Of a stretch of 64,000 nucleotides of DNA, positions 19,078 through 27,013 are shown piece by piece. The stretch is taken from contig NZ_BPQO01000009.1 of assembly GCF_022179285.1 (NCBI RefSeq), positions 62,001 to 126,000 on the forward strand, given 5' to 3'. Source of the DNA: Methylobacterium hispanicum (GTDB lineage Bacteria > Pseudomonadota > Alphaproteobacteria > Rhizobiales > Beijerinckiaceae). The notes beneath the pieces were generated by a model. The model did no database searches, was not told the origin of the DNA, and was given only the letters and a program-made list of their open reading frames with translations. Both the position numbers and the translations under genes were made by a program. How positions within the stretch are numbered: the stretch's first letter is position 1; the number at the start of each line of letters is the position of its first letter.

Positions 19078-19387
19078 GGGGCGCCGGGGCCTCTTTGCCC
19101 CGGCCGAGTTCGAGCATCACGCCGGCGAGGTCGCCGCGCTGCCAGACCCTGCGCACCCGGAACGGGTTCTCGAAGCCGGCGACCCGGAGCAGGAAGGTCT
19201 CGGCGAGGAGGTGGCGGCGGGCGATCGACAGCCGGGCGCCGCCCGTCGAGATGTCGCGGATCACGCAGACCTGGGCGGTGCCGTCGGGCAGCAGGGCCGA
19301 GGCCGGGATCATCGCCGCGACGCGCACCGCGGCGCGCCGACCCGGATCGGCTTGATCGCGGCGTGCACGGTCGTCGGCGGACGTCAT
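19028..19387 (-). CDS. PilZ-domain protein
   Basis: A 119-residue protein, starting at the ATG at 19387 (an upstream in-frame ATG at 19432 would add 15 residues). It has the PilZ pattern for cyclic di-GMP binding: an Arg-rich segment (PGRRAAVRVAAM), then IRDISTGGARLSI, matching the D/NxSxxG motif, and a beta-barrel with FENPFRVRRVWQRGDLAGVMLEL. The first Arg motif is less regular than RxxxR (RRAAVR), so binding affinity is uncertain. The gene is convergent with and overlaps the glucosidase gene by 50 bases. Confidence 0.75.
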   Translation of the reverse strand: MTSADDRARRDQADPGRRAAVRVAAMIPASALLPDGTAQVCVIRDISTGGARLSIARRHLLAETFLLRVAGFENPFRVRRVWQRGDLAGVMLELGRGKEAPAPLTSPSQPARPPSGAAR

Positions 19388-19580
19388 GGGCGAGAGGTCT
19401 GTCGTCGGGTGGTACGGTGGCGATGACAACACAACATCCGTAAACCCGGGCTTGCACGGATGACCGTGATTTCACGGTTTTACGCGGATTTGGGCGCTGC
19501 GTCCCTGATCCGGCTGGCGCGCGGGAGCCCGTCTTCCTAGAGGGGTGGGACGCCGCGCCGGCCGCCCCGCGAACCCTGCC

Positions 19581-20768
19581 ATGTCGGACCCTGCCATGTC
19601 GGACCCTGTCACGCCTCCCGACGCCCTCGGCCTCGCCCAGGCCCTGATCCGCTGCCCCTCGGTGACCCCGGAGGAGGGCGGCGCCCTCGATCTCCTCGCC
19701 CGCCTGCTGGGGGAGGCGGGCTTCGCGGTCGAGCGCCCGGTCTTCTCGGAAGCCGGCACCCCGGACATCCAGAACCTCTACGCCCGCCTCGGCACGCAGG
19801 CGCCCTGCCTCGTCTTCGCCGGACACACCGACGTGGTGCCGCCGGGCGAGGCGGCGCGCTGGCGGCACGCCCCGTTCGGCGGCGCGGTGGCGGACGGCAT
19901 GCTCTACGGGCGCGGCGCCGTTGACATGAAGGGCGGCATCGCCTGCTGGCTCGCCGCGACGCTGGCCCACCTGCACGAGCACGGCCGGCCGGCGGGCTCG
20001 ATCGTCTTCCTGATCACCGGGGACGAGGAGGGGCCGGCGGTCAACGGCACCGTGAAGCTCCTCGACTGGGCGCGGGCGCGCGGCGAGCGCTTCGACCATT
20101 GCGTGCTCGGCGAGCCGACGAACCCGGCCGCGCTCGGCGACATGATCAAGATCGGCCGGCGCGGCTCGCTGACGGGCACACTCACGGTGCACGGGCGCCA
20201 GGGCCACGTCGCCTACCCGCACCGGGCCGAGAACCCGATCCCCGGGATGCTGCAACTGGCGCGCGCGCTGCTCGCCGAGCCGCTCGACGGCGGCACCGCG
20301 CATTTCGACGCCTCGAACCTCGAATTCACCACCCTCGACGTCGGCAACCCGGCCACCAACGTGATCCCGGCCGAGGCGCGGGCGACCTTCAACGTCCGCT
20401 TCAACGACCGTTGGACCGCCGAGACGCTCGGGACAGAGATCCGCGCGCGCCTGGCGCGGGCGGCGGGCGAGGCGGTGCGCTACACCCTCGACCTGCTGCC
20501 CTCGAACTCACCGGCCTTCCTGACACGGCCCGACGCCTTCGTGGACCTCGTCTCCGACGCGATCGAGGCCGAGACCGGCCGCCGCCCGGCGCTCTCGACC
20601 ACGGGGGGCACCTCGGACGCGCGCTTCATCAAGGATGCCTGCCCGGTCATCGAGTTCGGCCTCGTCGGCGAGACCATGCATCAGGTCGACGAGTACGTGG
20701 CCGTCTCCGACCTGGAGCGCCTCACGGCGATCTACCGCCGAGTGCTGGCGGCCTACTTCGCGCGCTGA
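19581..20768 (+). CDS. dapE: Succinyl-diaminopimelate desuccinylase
   Basis: An enzyme of lysine and peptidoglycan diaminopimelate synthesis that removes succinate from N-succinyl-LL-diaminopimelate, a dizinc M20 peptidase-family member. Metal and catalytic residues are present: [13 protein letters not shown] (His, Asp), [13 protein letters not shown] (Asp), [12 protein letters not shown] (Glu pair), GEPTNP (Glu) and [10 protein letters not shown] (His). The central dimerisation domain spans about residues 190-300. The start is ambiguous: a 15-base tandem duplication gives ATGs at 19581 and 19596, and homologs would suit either. About 390 residues, slightly above the 375 usual. Confidence 0.95.
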   Translation: MSDPAMSDPVTPPDALGLAQALIRCPSVTPEEGGALDLLARLLGEAGFAVERPVFSEAGTPDIQNLYARLGTQAPCLVFAGHTDVVPPGEAARWRHAPFGGAVADGMLYGRGAVDMKGGIACWLAATLAHLHEHGRPAGSIVFLITGDEEGPAVNGTVKLLDWARARGERFDHCVLGEPTNPAALGDMIKIGRRGSLTGTLTVHGRQGHVAYPHRAENPIPGMLQLARALLAEPLDGGTAHFDASNLEFTTLDVGNPATNVIPAEARATFNVRFNDRWTAETLGTEIRARLARAAGEAVRYTLDLLPSNSPAFLTRPDAFVDLVSDAIEAETGRRPALSTTGGTSDARFIKDACPVIEFGLVGETMHQVDEYVAVSDLERLTAIYRRVLAAYFAR

Positions 20769-20808
20769 ACCCTGCCGGGCCGGATTCGGTCCCGCATTCC
20801 GGGCGGCG

Positions 20809-21168
20809 TCAGGCCGGGGAGAGCCAGAGCACCAGCGCGATGGTCGCGGCGGCGGCGGCGATGAAGGCGACGAAGGCCGGCATCACCCAGCCGCGCCGCC
20901 CGTGCGGGTCGGCCGAGGCCCGCACGCCTGGCCTGGCCGCCTCGCTGGCGCGCGCCGCGGCGATCCGCTCCGGGGAGGGCGGGCGGCCCGCGGCCTCGTC
21001 GTCGGTGCCGAGCTGCGAGAGGCCGGGATCGTAGTGCGGGACCTTGTCGCCCGTGCGTCCCGAATCGATGTCGCCCTTCAGCATGGCGGTGGTCGGCCGC
21101 TCCGTGCCGGGCGGCGTGTCGACCCTGAGGTTGCCGGGCGGGGGCGGATCTTCTGAGCGGAACACCAT
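20809..21168 (-). CDS. Hypothetical C-terminally anchored membrane protein
   Basis: A 119-residue protein with a polar, Pro/Asp/Glu-rich N-terminal part (about 1-90) and one C-terminal membrane helix (about 95-115, WVMPAFVAFIAAAAATIALVLWL). This is a tail-anchored layout with the soluble part probably in the cytoplasm. I do not recognise the family. It converges with dapE at a 40-base gap and has a GGAGACGG-type ribosome site before the ATG. Confidence 0.6.
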   Translation of the reverse strand: MVFRSEDPPPPGNLRVDTPPGTERPTTAMLKGDIDSGRTGDKVPHYDPGLSQLGTDDEAAGRPPSPERIAAARASEAARPGVRASADPHGRRGWVMPAFVAFIAAAAATIALVLWLSPA

Positions 21169-21345
21169 GGCCGTCTCCCCGGTCCGGCCCCGGGTCGGTC
21201 CCGGCGCCCGCCGCCGCGCGGGACCGGTCCCGCAGCGACGCTCAGCCGTGCAATGCCGAACACCCCGCACGGGTTTCCGTGCGCGACCTCGCACCGCGCC
21301 CGCCACGGGCACCGGATGGGCGACCGCGGCGGATCGGGCGGGGTC

Positions 21346-22062
21346 TCAGGGCAGGAGCGGAACGGCGCGGCGCGCGCTCGCCCGCTCGGCGGCCTCCTCG
21401 CCGCACTTGGCCGCGTGGCTCGCGCGGTTGACGACCTGCAGGTTCGGCAGGCCCCAGAAGCCGAGGAGCTCCGGCCAGGGCCGCTCCCGGTGCTCGCGCC
21501 AGACCCGGTAGAGCGGCACCCGGTGATCGACCTCGGCGGTGCGCAGCAGGCGCTTGGCGGAGGCCGCGCAGCGGTGGCGCTGGCGGGCCTTGAGCAGCTT
21601 CACCTGATCGCTCGGCGCGACCCAGAACTTCCAGGCCGCGACGCAGGCGGCGTGCCAGCGGGCGTTGCGATTGGAGGTCCCCGCACCCCAGAGGTCGCGA
21701 TGCCAGCCGAAGCGGTAGACCGGCTGGCCGCAGACGCAGCAGGTGCCGGGGCCGCGGGCGTGCTCCGCCTCGCGGAAGGGGGCGGGCGGCATCCGGAAGC
21801 CCGCGGCGGCCTCCGGCCCGGCCCGCCAGGCCCAGCCCTCCGGGGTCCCCGAGCGCGCCGCCAGCGCCCGGGCCAGCCCGTCGGCGCGCAGCACATGGGT
21901 GCGCCAGTAGCTCTCGACGGCGAGGCGCGGCGTCGGCGGGGTCAGCGGGCGCGCCAGAGCGTGCCGCAGCACCGGCGCCGGAAAGATCGCCGGCAGGGAC
22001 CGCTCCAGCCGCGCGCGCGCCTTGAGGTTGCGCGCTGCGCGCCACTCGGATGCCGCACTCAT
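21346..22062 (-). CDS. HNH nuclease-like protein with Cys clusters
   Basis: A 238-residue protein. The middle (about 110-165) has CCVCGQPVYRFGWHRDLW then RWHAACVAAWKFW, a Cys/His array like a zinc ribbon. The C-terminal part reads EVDHRVPLYRVWRE and then GLPNLQVVNRASHAAKCGEEAAE, which fits an HNH (beta-beta-alpha-metal) nuclease core: Asp-His, a later Asn, and the third His with Lys. It may cut or bind nucleic acid. No methylase, toxin or phage gene is nearby. Homologs, as far as I recall, are annotated only as HNH endonuclease; the biological role is unknown. Confidence 0.7.
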   Translation of the reverse strand: MSAASEWRAARNLKARARLERSLPAIFPAPVLRHALARPLTPPTPRLAVESYWRTHVLRADGLARALAARSGTPEGWAWRAGPEAAAGFRMPPAPFREAEHARGPGTCCVCGQPVYRFGWHRDLWGAGTSNRNARWHAACVAAWKFWVAPSDQVKLLKARQRHRCAASAKRLLRTAEVDHRVPLYRVWREHRERPWPELLGFWGLPNLQVVNRASHAAKCGEEAAERASARRAVPLLP

Positions 22063-22298
22063 GCCCGTTCCGACGTCCCCTTGCCGATGCCCGCCCGGTC
22101 CGACCGCGCCCCCGCTATCGCATCGGTCGCCCGTTCAGGCTGTAGCGGCGGCGCAGCGCCGACGCTCCGCGGCGGTCCGCGGCTCTGCGCGCAAGCCCCG
22201 TCGGGCGGCGCGAGCCATGTCCTGGGGCGGGTTGCCCCACGGATCCTGGCGTTTACCCAAGCTGGGCCGTGAAACACGCAACAGATCGAGGAGTTCGG

Positions 22299-22490
22299 AT
22301 GAACTTGGACGCGCAGCACGACCGCACAGCCCTGCCGCCCGCCCCCGTCCCCGCAACGACCCAGCCGATACAGCAGACCACGGACCCGGCCGCGCAGGGC
22401 CGCGGCGACGCGAGCGCGGACCGGCCCGAGGGCGAGCCCGCCGCAACGCCCACCAACGCCTTCGAGGCGTTCGGCTCCTTCCCCGGATAG
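22299..22490 (+). CDS. Small Pro/Ala/Thr-rich protein
   Basis: A 63-residue unstructured-looking protein rich in Pro, Ala, Thr and Gln, ending NAFEAFGSFPG. The start at 22299 is supported by GAGGAGTTCGG eight bases upstream. No signal peptide, domain or family recognised. It lies alone between two minus-strand genes. Confidence 0.5.
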   Translation: MNLDAQHDRTALPPAPVPATTQPIQQTTDPAAQGRGDASADRPEGEPAATPTNAFEAFGSFPG

Positions 22491-22545
22491 ATGGCGCCCA
22501 GGCCGCCCGCTCGCGAGAGCGACCGGGAGCGGGCGGGCCGATGCC

Positions 22546-23310
22546 CTAGTCGGGCAAGTAGATCTGGCGGTGGTAGGCGGGCACGGTCGCGACCGCCACC
22601 ACCTCGGCCCCGTCGAGAAGTCCCGCGAACAGGGGTCCGCTCGCGCTGAGCGCGATGCGGCTCGCCGTGCGGCCGGCCGGCACGGAATAGACGAACTCGG
22701 AGACCTGATCCGCCTTGTAGAGGCGGTAGAAGTCCGGCTTGGCGACCGAGGACACCTTGGGCTCCACGTGGGCGCGGGCCGCGACGCCGCGCTCGTAGCG
22801 CGCGCTCAGGCTGAGCCGGTCGTCGCCCTCGGTCGCCATGTCCCACGTCTCCTCGACCTGAGTGGCGCCGGCCTCGTTCGAGCGTGCCGTCCTGGTCATC
22901 GCGACCTTCGCCGGCTTGTACACGCCATAGGCTCCCGGCGCCGCCTGCGCTGGAGCGATCATCCCGCCGATCACCATGAAGGCGGCGGCGCCGCTCTGCG
23001 CGTTCTTCGCCGAGGTTCCCCACACGGCGTACTTGTCGGGATAGGCGGCGGCCTTCCCGTCCGCGTCGCTCTGGGAGAGCCCCTCGATTAGGATCAGGAC
23101 GAGGTTCGCGTCCTTGGCGGCGCCCGAGCCCGGCACGGCGGCCCAGCCCGCGGGCAGGGCCTTGGCCAGCTTGTCCGGATCCGTCCTGATGAAGACGACG
23201 GTTCTCGTCTCGGTCGTGGTGAGATCCAATCTATCCGCTACGGCGACGCCGGGGATCTGTAGGACCGCCGCAATCGCGGCTGCGGAAATCCGAAGGCGAG
23301 CCCACCGCAT
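22546..23310 (-). CDS. Exported hypothetical protein, possibly acetoacetate-decarboxylase-like fold
   Basis: A 254-residue protein with a signal peptide (LRISAAAIAAVLQIPGVAVADR, cleavage near residue 25). The mature part contains FIRTDPDKLAKALPAGWAAVP, ILIEGLSQ and GAYGVYKPAKVAMTRTARSN. The 'leucine-Pro-Ala-Gly' pattern and later GAYGVYKP recall acetoacetate-decarboxylase-fold proteins, but I see no clear catalytic lysine context, so this is only a weak suggestion. GGAGGTCTCG precedes the ATG at 23310. Stands alone; downstream is the small protein gene on the opposite strand. Confidence 0.6.
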   Translation of the reverse strand: MRWARLRISAAAIAAVLQIPGVAVADRLDLTTTETRTVVFIRTDPDKLAKALPAGWAAVPGSGAAKDANLVLILIEGLSQSDADGKAAAYPDKYAVWGTSAKNAQSGAAAFMVIGGMIAPAQAAPGAYGVYKPAKVAMTRTARSNEAGATQVEETWDMATEGDDRLSLSARYERGVAARAHVEPKVSSVAKPDFYRLYKADQVSEFVYSVPAGRTASRIALSASGPLFAGLLDGAEVVAVATVPAYHRQIYLPD

Positions 23311-23402
23311 CGAGACCTCCCGGTTCCGGGCCCTGCGATAGGGTGCGCAACACGCGTCCCGCCGCAGCGCCCGACGGCAAATCCCCCCAGCGCGCGTTTT
23401 CG

Positions 23403-23450
23403 CGGCAATTCCCCGTCGTGGCAATTCCCCGTCGTGGCAATTCCTCGTCG
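23403..23450 (+). repeat. Three tandem 16-bp repeats
   Basis: Three head-to-tail copies of GCAATTCCCCGTCGTG (the third with one change) lie in the 587-base gap between the exported protein gene and the beta-helix gene. No coding role is apparent. Confidence 0.9.
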
Positions 23451-23619
23451 TGGCTGCGCGCCGGGGACTGTGTTTCCCGCCATGACGCCTCTCGGCAGGC
23501 TGCCGAATGCCGCGCACCCAGACGCCGGGCCGCGCCGGGACGACGCGGGCACAGGGCGCCGACCCATCCGACCCACCGCAAAGTCGAGTTCGCCTATTCG
23601 CCGCCCTGACACACGATCG

Positions 23620-23760
23620 CCCCATTTCGGCATTTGAGCTTGGCAACAAGAAACAAACGATTTACAAAAACGAACACAAAATAAAACGTATGTCGTCGTA
23701 CAAACTGTTGATTTGTACTTCGTCATACTTTCGCAACCTTCTCATTCCCGGTCTCAGACC
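23620..23760. promoter_or_regulatory. AT-rich island upstream of the beta-helix gene, with operator-like palindrome
   Basis: About 140 bases of strikingly low GC (AAACAAACGATTTACAAAAA and similar) inside a very GC-rich region. At 23698-23718 is a perfect inverted repeat, GTACAAA-N7-TTTGTAC, about 180 bases before the beta-helix start. It resembles a regulator binding site or a promoter region, and could also mark a foreign insertion. Confidence 0.55.
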
Positions 23761-23897
23761 GTCCCCCTCTCACCCGTTCGGCGCGGCGCCACCCAGCGTG
23801 TCGCCGCTCGAAACGCCGTGCGCGCTCGCTGCACGGCAACAGCGCCGGCCGCTCGCGGCCAGGCATCCTCTAGGCAGAGAAAGAGACACCCCGAACG

Positions 23898-25220
23898 ATG
23901 CGGTTCACACGTCACAACGACAGCCTCGCCCTCGACGATTTCTGGAACCGGGTGGAGCGGGACTGGCGCAGCGCCGGCTCCGACCGGACACCCCCCGCCG
24001 CCACGCCGGACGCGCCCGCCGACGACCTCGCAGCGACCGATCCAGCGACGACCCCGGCCGCCACGCCCGCCGGGACCACGCTGGAAACGACCCCGGCCGC
24101 CCCGCTCGAGCCCGTCGTGGTCGCCGCCCCGGAGACCTCCGCGGAGGCGGGCCCAAGCGGGTCCGCGAGCGTTCCCCCGACCGAGGCGGCGCCCGTCGCA
24201 CCCGTGACACCCGTCGCGCCCGCGACACCCGACGTCGACGCCGCGGCCCTGCTGACCGGCACGGATCCCGCCGCCCCCGTCTCCGCGGCGGGGCTCACCC
24301 GTCACGACGGCACGATCCAGGCGCAGAGCGGGGACGTGATCGAGAACCTCGACATCTACGCCGACGGGCCCGGCATCGAGCTCGACGGCGACGCGAACGT
24401 CACCATCCGCAACGTCCGCATCCACTACAACGGGACCGACCAGGGCGGTTCCGGCATCGAGGCGATCGGCTCGCAAAACCTGACGGTCGACGGCGTCGAG
24501 ATCATCAATGCCGGGGCTCCGGCCTCCGGCCCCAACACCGATCCCGAGCAGTACGGCATCGGGCTGTTCGAATCGCCGGGCGCGGCGGTGAGCCACGTCA
24601 CGGTGCGCGACGCCTCGACGGGCCTCTACCTTCAGGACTCGCCGAACGCCACGCTCCAGGGGATCGAGGGCTACAACATGCGCGGCCCCTATCCGCGCGG
24701 GCAGCTGGTGCAGTTCAACCGCTCCGACAACAGCAGCCTGACCGACTTCTACAACTACAACGACTTGGAGACCTCCTGGACGGAGGACAACGTCAACATC
24801 GGATCGAACAACGTCACGATCGCCAACGGCCTCATCGACGGCAACAACTCGCCCTCCGGCGTCGGGGTCATCGTCGAGGGCGGCACCGGCGTCCACGTGA
24901 GCAACGTCGACACCGTCCGCATGGGCAACGGCGCCTTCTCGGATTACGGCAGCGGCAACACCTTCGACGACGTGCGCTCGTTCGACAACTTCGCGGACAG
25001 CCATGCCGGCCGCGGAACGCCGTTGTCGGGCTCGCTGATCTTCACGCTGGCCGACGACTCGACCATCACCAACGCGGCCTACCAGAACGCGGCCGCGCCC
25101 GGGAACGTCGTCTACGGCGGCGGCATCCAGGACGAGGCCTTCGGGGGTACCTTCCAGGCGAGCGAGATCACCGGGGAGGCGCCGATGGCCGCCTACCACA
25201 ACGCGTTCTCCTGGAGCTGA
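23898..25220 (+). CDS. Right-handed beta-helix repeat protein
   Basis: A 440-residue protein. Residues 1-25 (MRFTRHNDSLALDDFWNRVE) are not a signal peptide. Residues 26-125 are a low-complexity Thr/Ala/Pro/Glu linker. From about 130 on come repeated beta-helix coils (VIENLDIYADGPGIELDGDANVTIRNVRIHY, NLTVDGVEIINAG, HVTVRDASTGLYLQDS, NVTIANGLIDGNNS), the pectate-lyase-like parallel beta-helix fold. Such proteins act as polysaccharide lyases, epimerases or surface adhesins. No catalytic set could be assigned, and there is no C-terminal Gly-Asp type I secretion repeat, so its location is unclear. An AT-rich island lies upstream. Confidence 0.75.
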   Translation: MRFTRHNDSLALDDFWNRVERDWRSAGSDRTPPAATPDAPADDLAATDPATTPAATPAGTTLETTPAAPLEPVVVAAPETSAEAGPSGSASVPPTEAAPVAPVTPVAPATPDVDAAALLTGTDPAAPVSAAGLTRHDGTIQAQSGDVIENLDIYADGPGIELDGDANVTIRNVRIHYNGTDQGGSGIEAIGSQNLTVDGVEIINAGAPASGPNTDPEQYGIGLFESPGAAVSHVTVRDASTGLYLQDSPNATLQGIEGYNMRGPYPRGQLVQFNRSDNSSLTDFYNYNDLETSWTEDNVNIGSNNVTIANGLIDGNNSPSGVGVIVEGGTGVHVSNVDTVRMGNGAFSDYGSGNTFDDVRSFDNFADSHAGRGTPLSGSLIFTLADDSTITNAAYQNAAAPGNVVYGGGIQDEAFGGTFQASEITGEAPMAAYHNAFSWS

Positions 25221-25333
25221 CGCAAGAGGGCGGCCGCCGGGGCTCCGGCGGCCGCCTCGCGGGCCTGCGGAGTGCGGGCCCGCCATCGCCCGGGCGGCGA
25301 CGTGTAGGACGGGTTCGGGACCGTCGGGAGCCC

Positions 25334-25651
25334 TCAGCCGACGAGGTCGGCCTGCTCCTCGACGAGCGCCTCCAGCGCCTGCGCCAGGGCGCGGTTGAGC
25401 AGGGCGGCGCGGCGCTCATGCTGCAGGATGCGCCGGGCCGCCGTACGGGCGGTCGCCGCCCGCATCGCGCCGTGCGGCGCCCCGTCCCGCAGGGCGATCC
25501 AGGCCAGCGCCCGCAGCTGGTTGGCGTGCGCGGCCGCCCGGGCGCGCCGCTCGCGCGGCGTCGCGGTGAGCTCCGACGGGGCCGACGCGGACGAGGCCGA
25601 CTCGGACGAGGCCAACTCGGACGAAGCCCTGCGTGTTTCGATGACGGACAT
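25334..25651 (-). CDS. Hypothetical helical protein with Ser/Ala/Glu repeat
   Basis: A 105-residue protein. Residues 8-28 are a Ser/Ala/Glu repeat (ASSELASSESASSAS), produced by repeated CTCGGACGAGGCC-like DNA. The rest (ERRARAAAHANQLRALAWIALRD to ALEALVEEQADLVG) looks wholly helical. No family recognised. It ends 113 bases after the convergent beta-helix gene. Confidence 0.5.
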   Translation of the reverse strand: MSVIETRRASSELASSESASSASAPSELTATPRERRARAAAHANQLRALAWIALRDGAPHGAMRAATARTAARRILQHERRAALLNRALAQALEALVEEQADLVG

Positions 25652-25783
25652 GGGAGCGTGCCTCCATCACTTGGTGATTCGGCGTCCGCCCTCGATACTG
25701 CAGCGCTTTCCGCACTGTGGCAAGAATGCGGCACGCAAGAATCGTCTTGCGGGCGGCTTCCGCTTTTCGGACACGCGGCCGCC

Positions 25784-26692
25784 TCAATCCGGCGGCGCAG
25801 CGAGGTGGAGGCGCAGAAGGCTCGCGGCGGGGGTGAGGGGCCCTGGCCGGGTGACGATCTGCAGCGTGCGGTGGGCCCAGGCGTCCGAGAGCGGCACCGC
25901 CACGAGGTCCGTGGCGCCGCCGAACAGGCCGAACACGCCCCGCGGCACCACGCCGAGCCCCATATCGGCCTGCACCATGCGGCAGACCGCGTCGAAGCCA
26001 GGCACGTGCACCCGCAGCCGCAGGGGCCGGCCGGCGCTCTGCGCCTCGGCCCGGACGCTGCCGTAGATCGAGCTCTCGGCGTGCAGGCCGACGAAATCGT
26101 AACCGAGGGTCTCCGCGAAGGCGAGCTCGTCCCGACCCGCGAGCGGGTGGCCGCGGCGCATCACCACCACGAGCCGGTCGCGCCGGTAGAGCGTGGCGTC
26201 GAGGCCCAGCGTCGGAACGCTGCCCGCGCAGATGCCGATCTCGGCCCCACCCTCGGCCACGCCCCGCACGACGCCGCCGCTCGGACGCTCCTCCAGGTCG
26301 ATCTTGATCGCGCCCTGCGCCGCCAGGAACGCGCGCAGGTCCTCGGGCAGGAACTGCACGATGGCCGAGAGGTTGGCGAGCATCCGGACGATGCCCCGCA
26401 CCCCCTTGGCGTGCTCGGCGAGTTCCAGGGCGATCTGCTCGGCGTTGCGCAGCATGCGCCGGGCGTGGTGCAGCAGGGTCTCGCCCGCGGGCGTCACGCC
26501 CATGCCGCGCGCGCCACGCTCGAGGAGCTCGACGCCGAGGGTCTGCTCCAGCTCGGCCAGCCGCTTGCTCACGGCGGAGGGCGCGATCGCGGCGCGCCGC
26601 GCGGCGCGGGTCAGGCTGCCCTCCTCGCACACCGCCACGAACAGGCGCAGCGTCGTCAGGTCGAGCCGCCGCAGGATGGCAGGCGCCAGCAT
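25784..26692 (-). CDS. LysR-family transcriptional regulator
   Basis: A 302-residue LysR-type regulator. The N-terminal winged helix-turn-helix (about 8-66) reads TLRLFVAVCEEGSLTRAARRAAIAPSAVSKRLAELEQTLGVELLERG. The effector-binding domain with two alpha/beta lobes fills the rest, with typical RMLANLSAIVQFLPEDLRAFLA. The inducer is unknown. No obvious divergently transcribed target is adjacent within 100 bases; the PAS-HTH gene begins 321 bases away on the opposite strand and could be a target. Residues 1-7 (MLAPAIL) could be an over-extension. Confidence 0.92.
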   Translation of the reverse strand: MLAPAILRRLDLTTLRLFVAVCEEGSLTRAARRAAIAPSAVSKRLAELEQTLGVELLERGARGMGVTPAGETLLHHARRMLRNAEQIALELAEHAKGVRGIVRMLANLSAIVQFLPEDLRAFLAAQGAIKIDLEERPSGGVVRGVAEGGAEIGICAGSVPTLGLDATLYRRDRLVVVMRRGHPLAGRDELAFAETLGYDFVGLHAESSIYGSVRAEAQSAGRPLRLRVHVPGFDAVCRMVQADMGLGVVPRGVFGLFGGATDLVAVPLSDAWAHRTLQIVTRPGPLTPAASLLRLHLAAPPD

Positions 26693-27013
26693 CTCGCAGG
26701 GTCCCGGGTCGTCCCGGCGCGGGAACGCCCGCGGGGTCGGGCCGCTTCTACAGCGCGGCGACGTCCCGGCCCAGGCTCCGCCCCGCCGGGCAAGAGAGGC
26801 CGGGCGCGAGAGGCCGGGGGCGGGATGTCGCGGCGAAATGCCGTCGCGGCGCCACGTATTCGGACCGGCGCCGACAGGACCGCCTCTGGATGTTCAGGTC
26901 GAACGCGCCGAGGGCCAAACTCAGGCATTCCATCCCGTCGTGCCGGATACGACCTCTGCGCGCATCCGCGGGTGATTTACGGATTTCCCACGGTCGGATG
27001 ACAGCCTAGGGTC
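26693..27013. other. Intergenic region, no gene seen
   Basis: About 320 bases between the divergent LysR and PAS-HTH genes. I see GC-rich inverted segments and a lower-GC patch (GTGATTTACGGATTTCCC, near 26970-26990) likely to hold the promoter of the PAS-HTH gene. No RNA or small gene is supported. Confidence 0.35.

Noticed and set aside
23507..27001. Continuous plus-strand frame of more than 1100 codons across the beta-helix and LysR region
   Set aside because: It overlaps two well-supported genes in other frames and is made of Arg/Pro/His low-complexity sequence.
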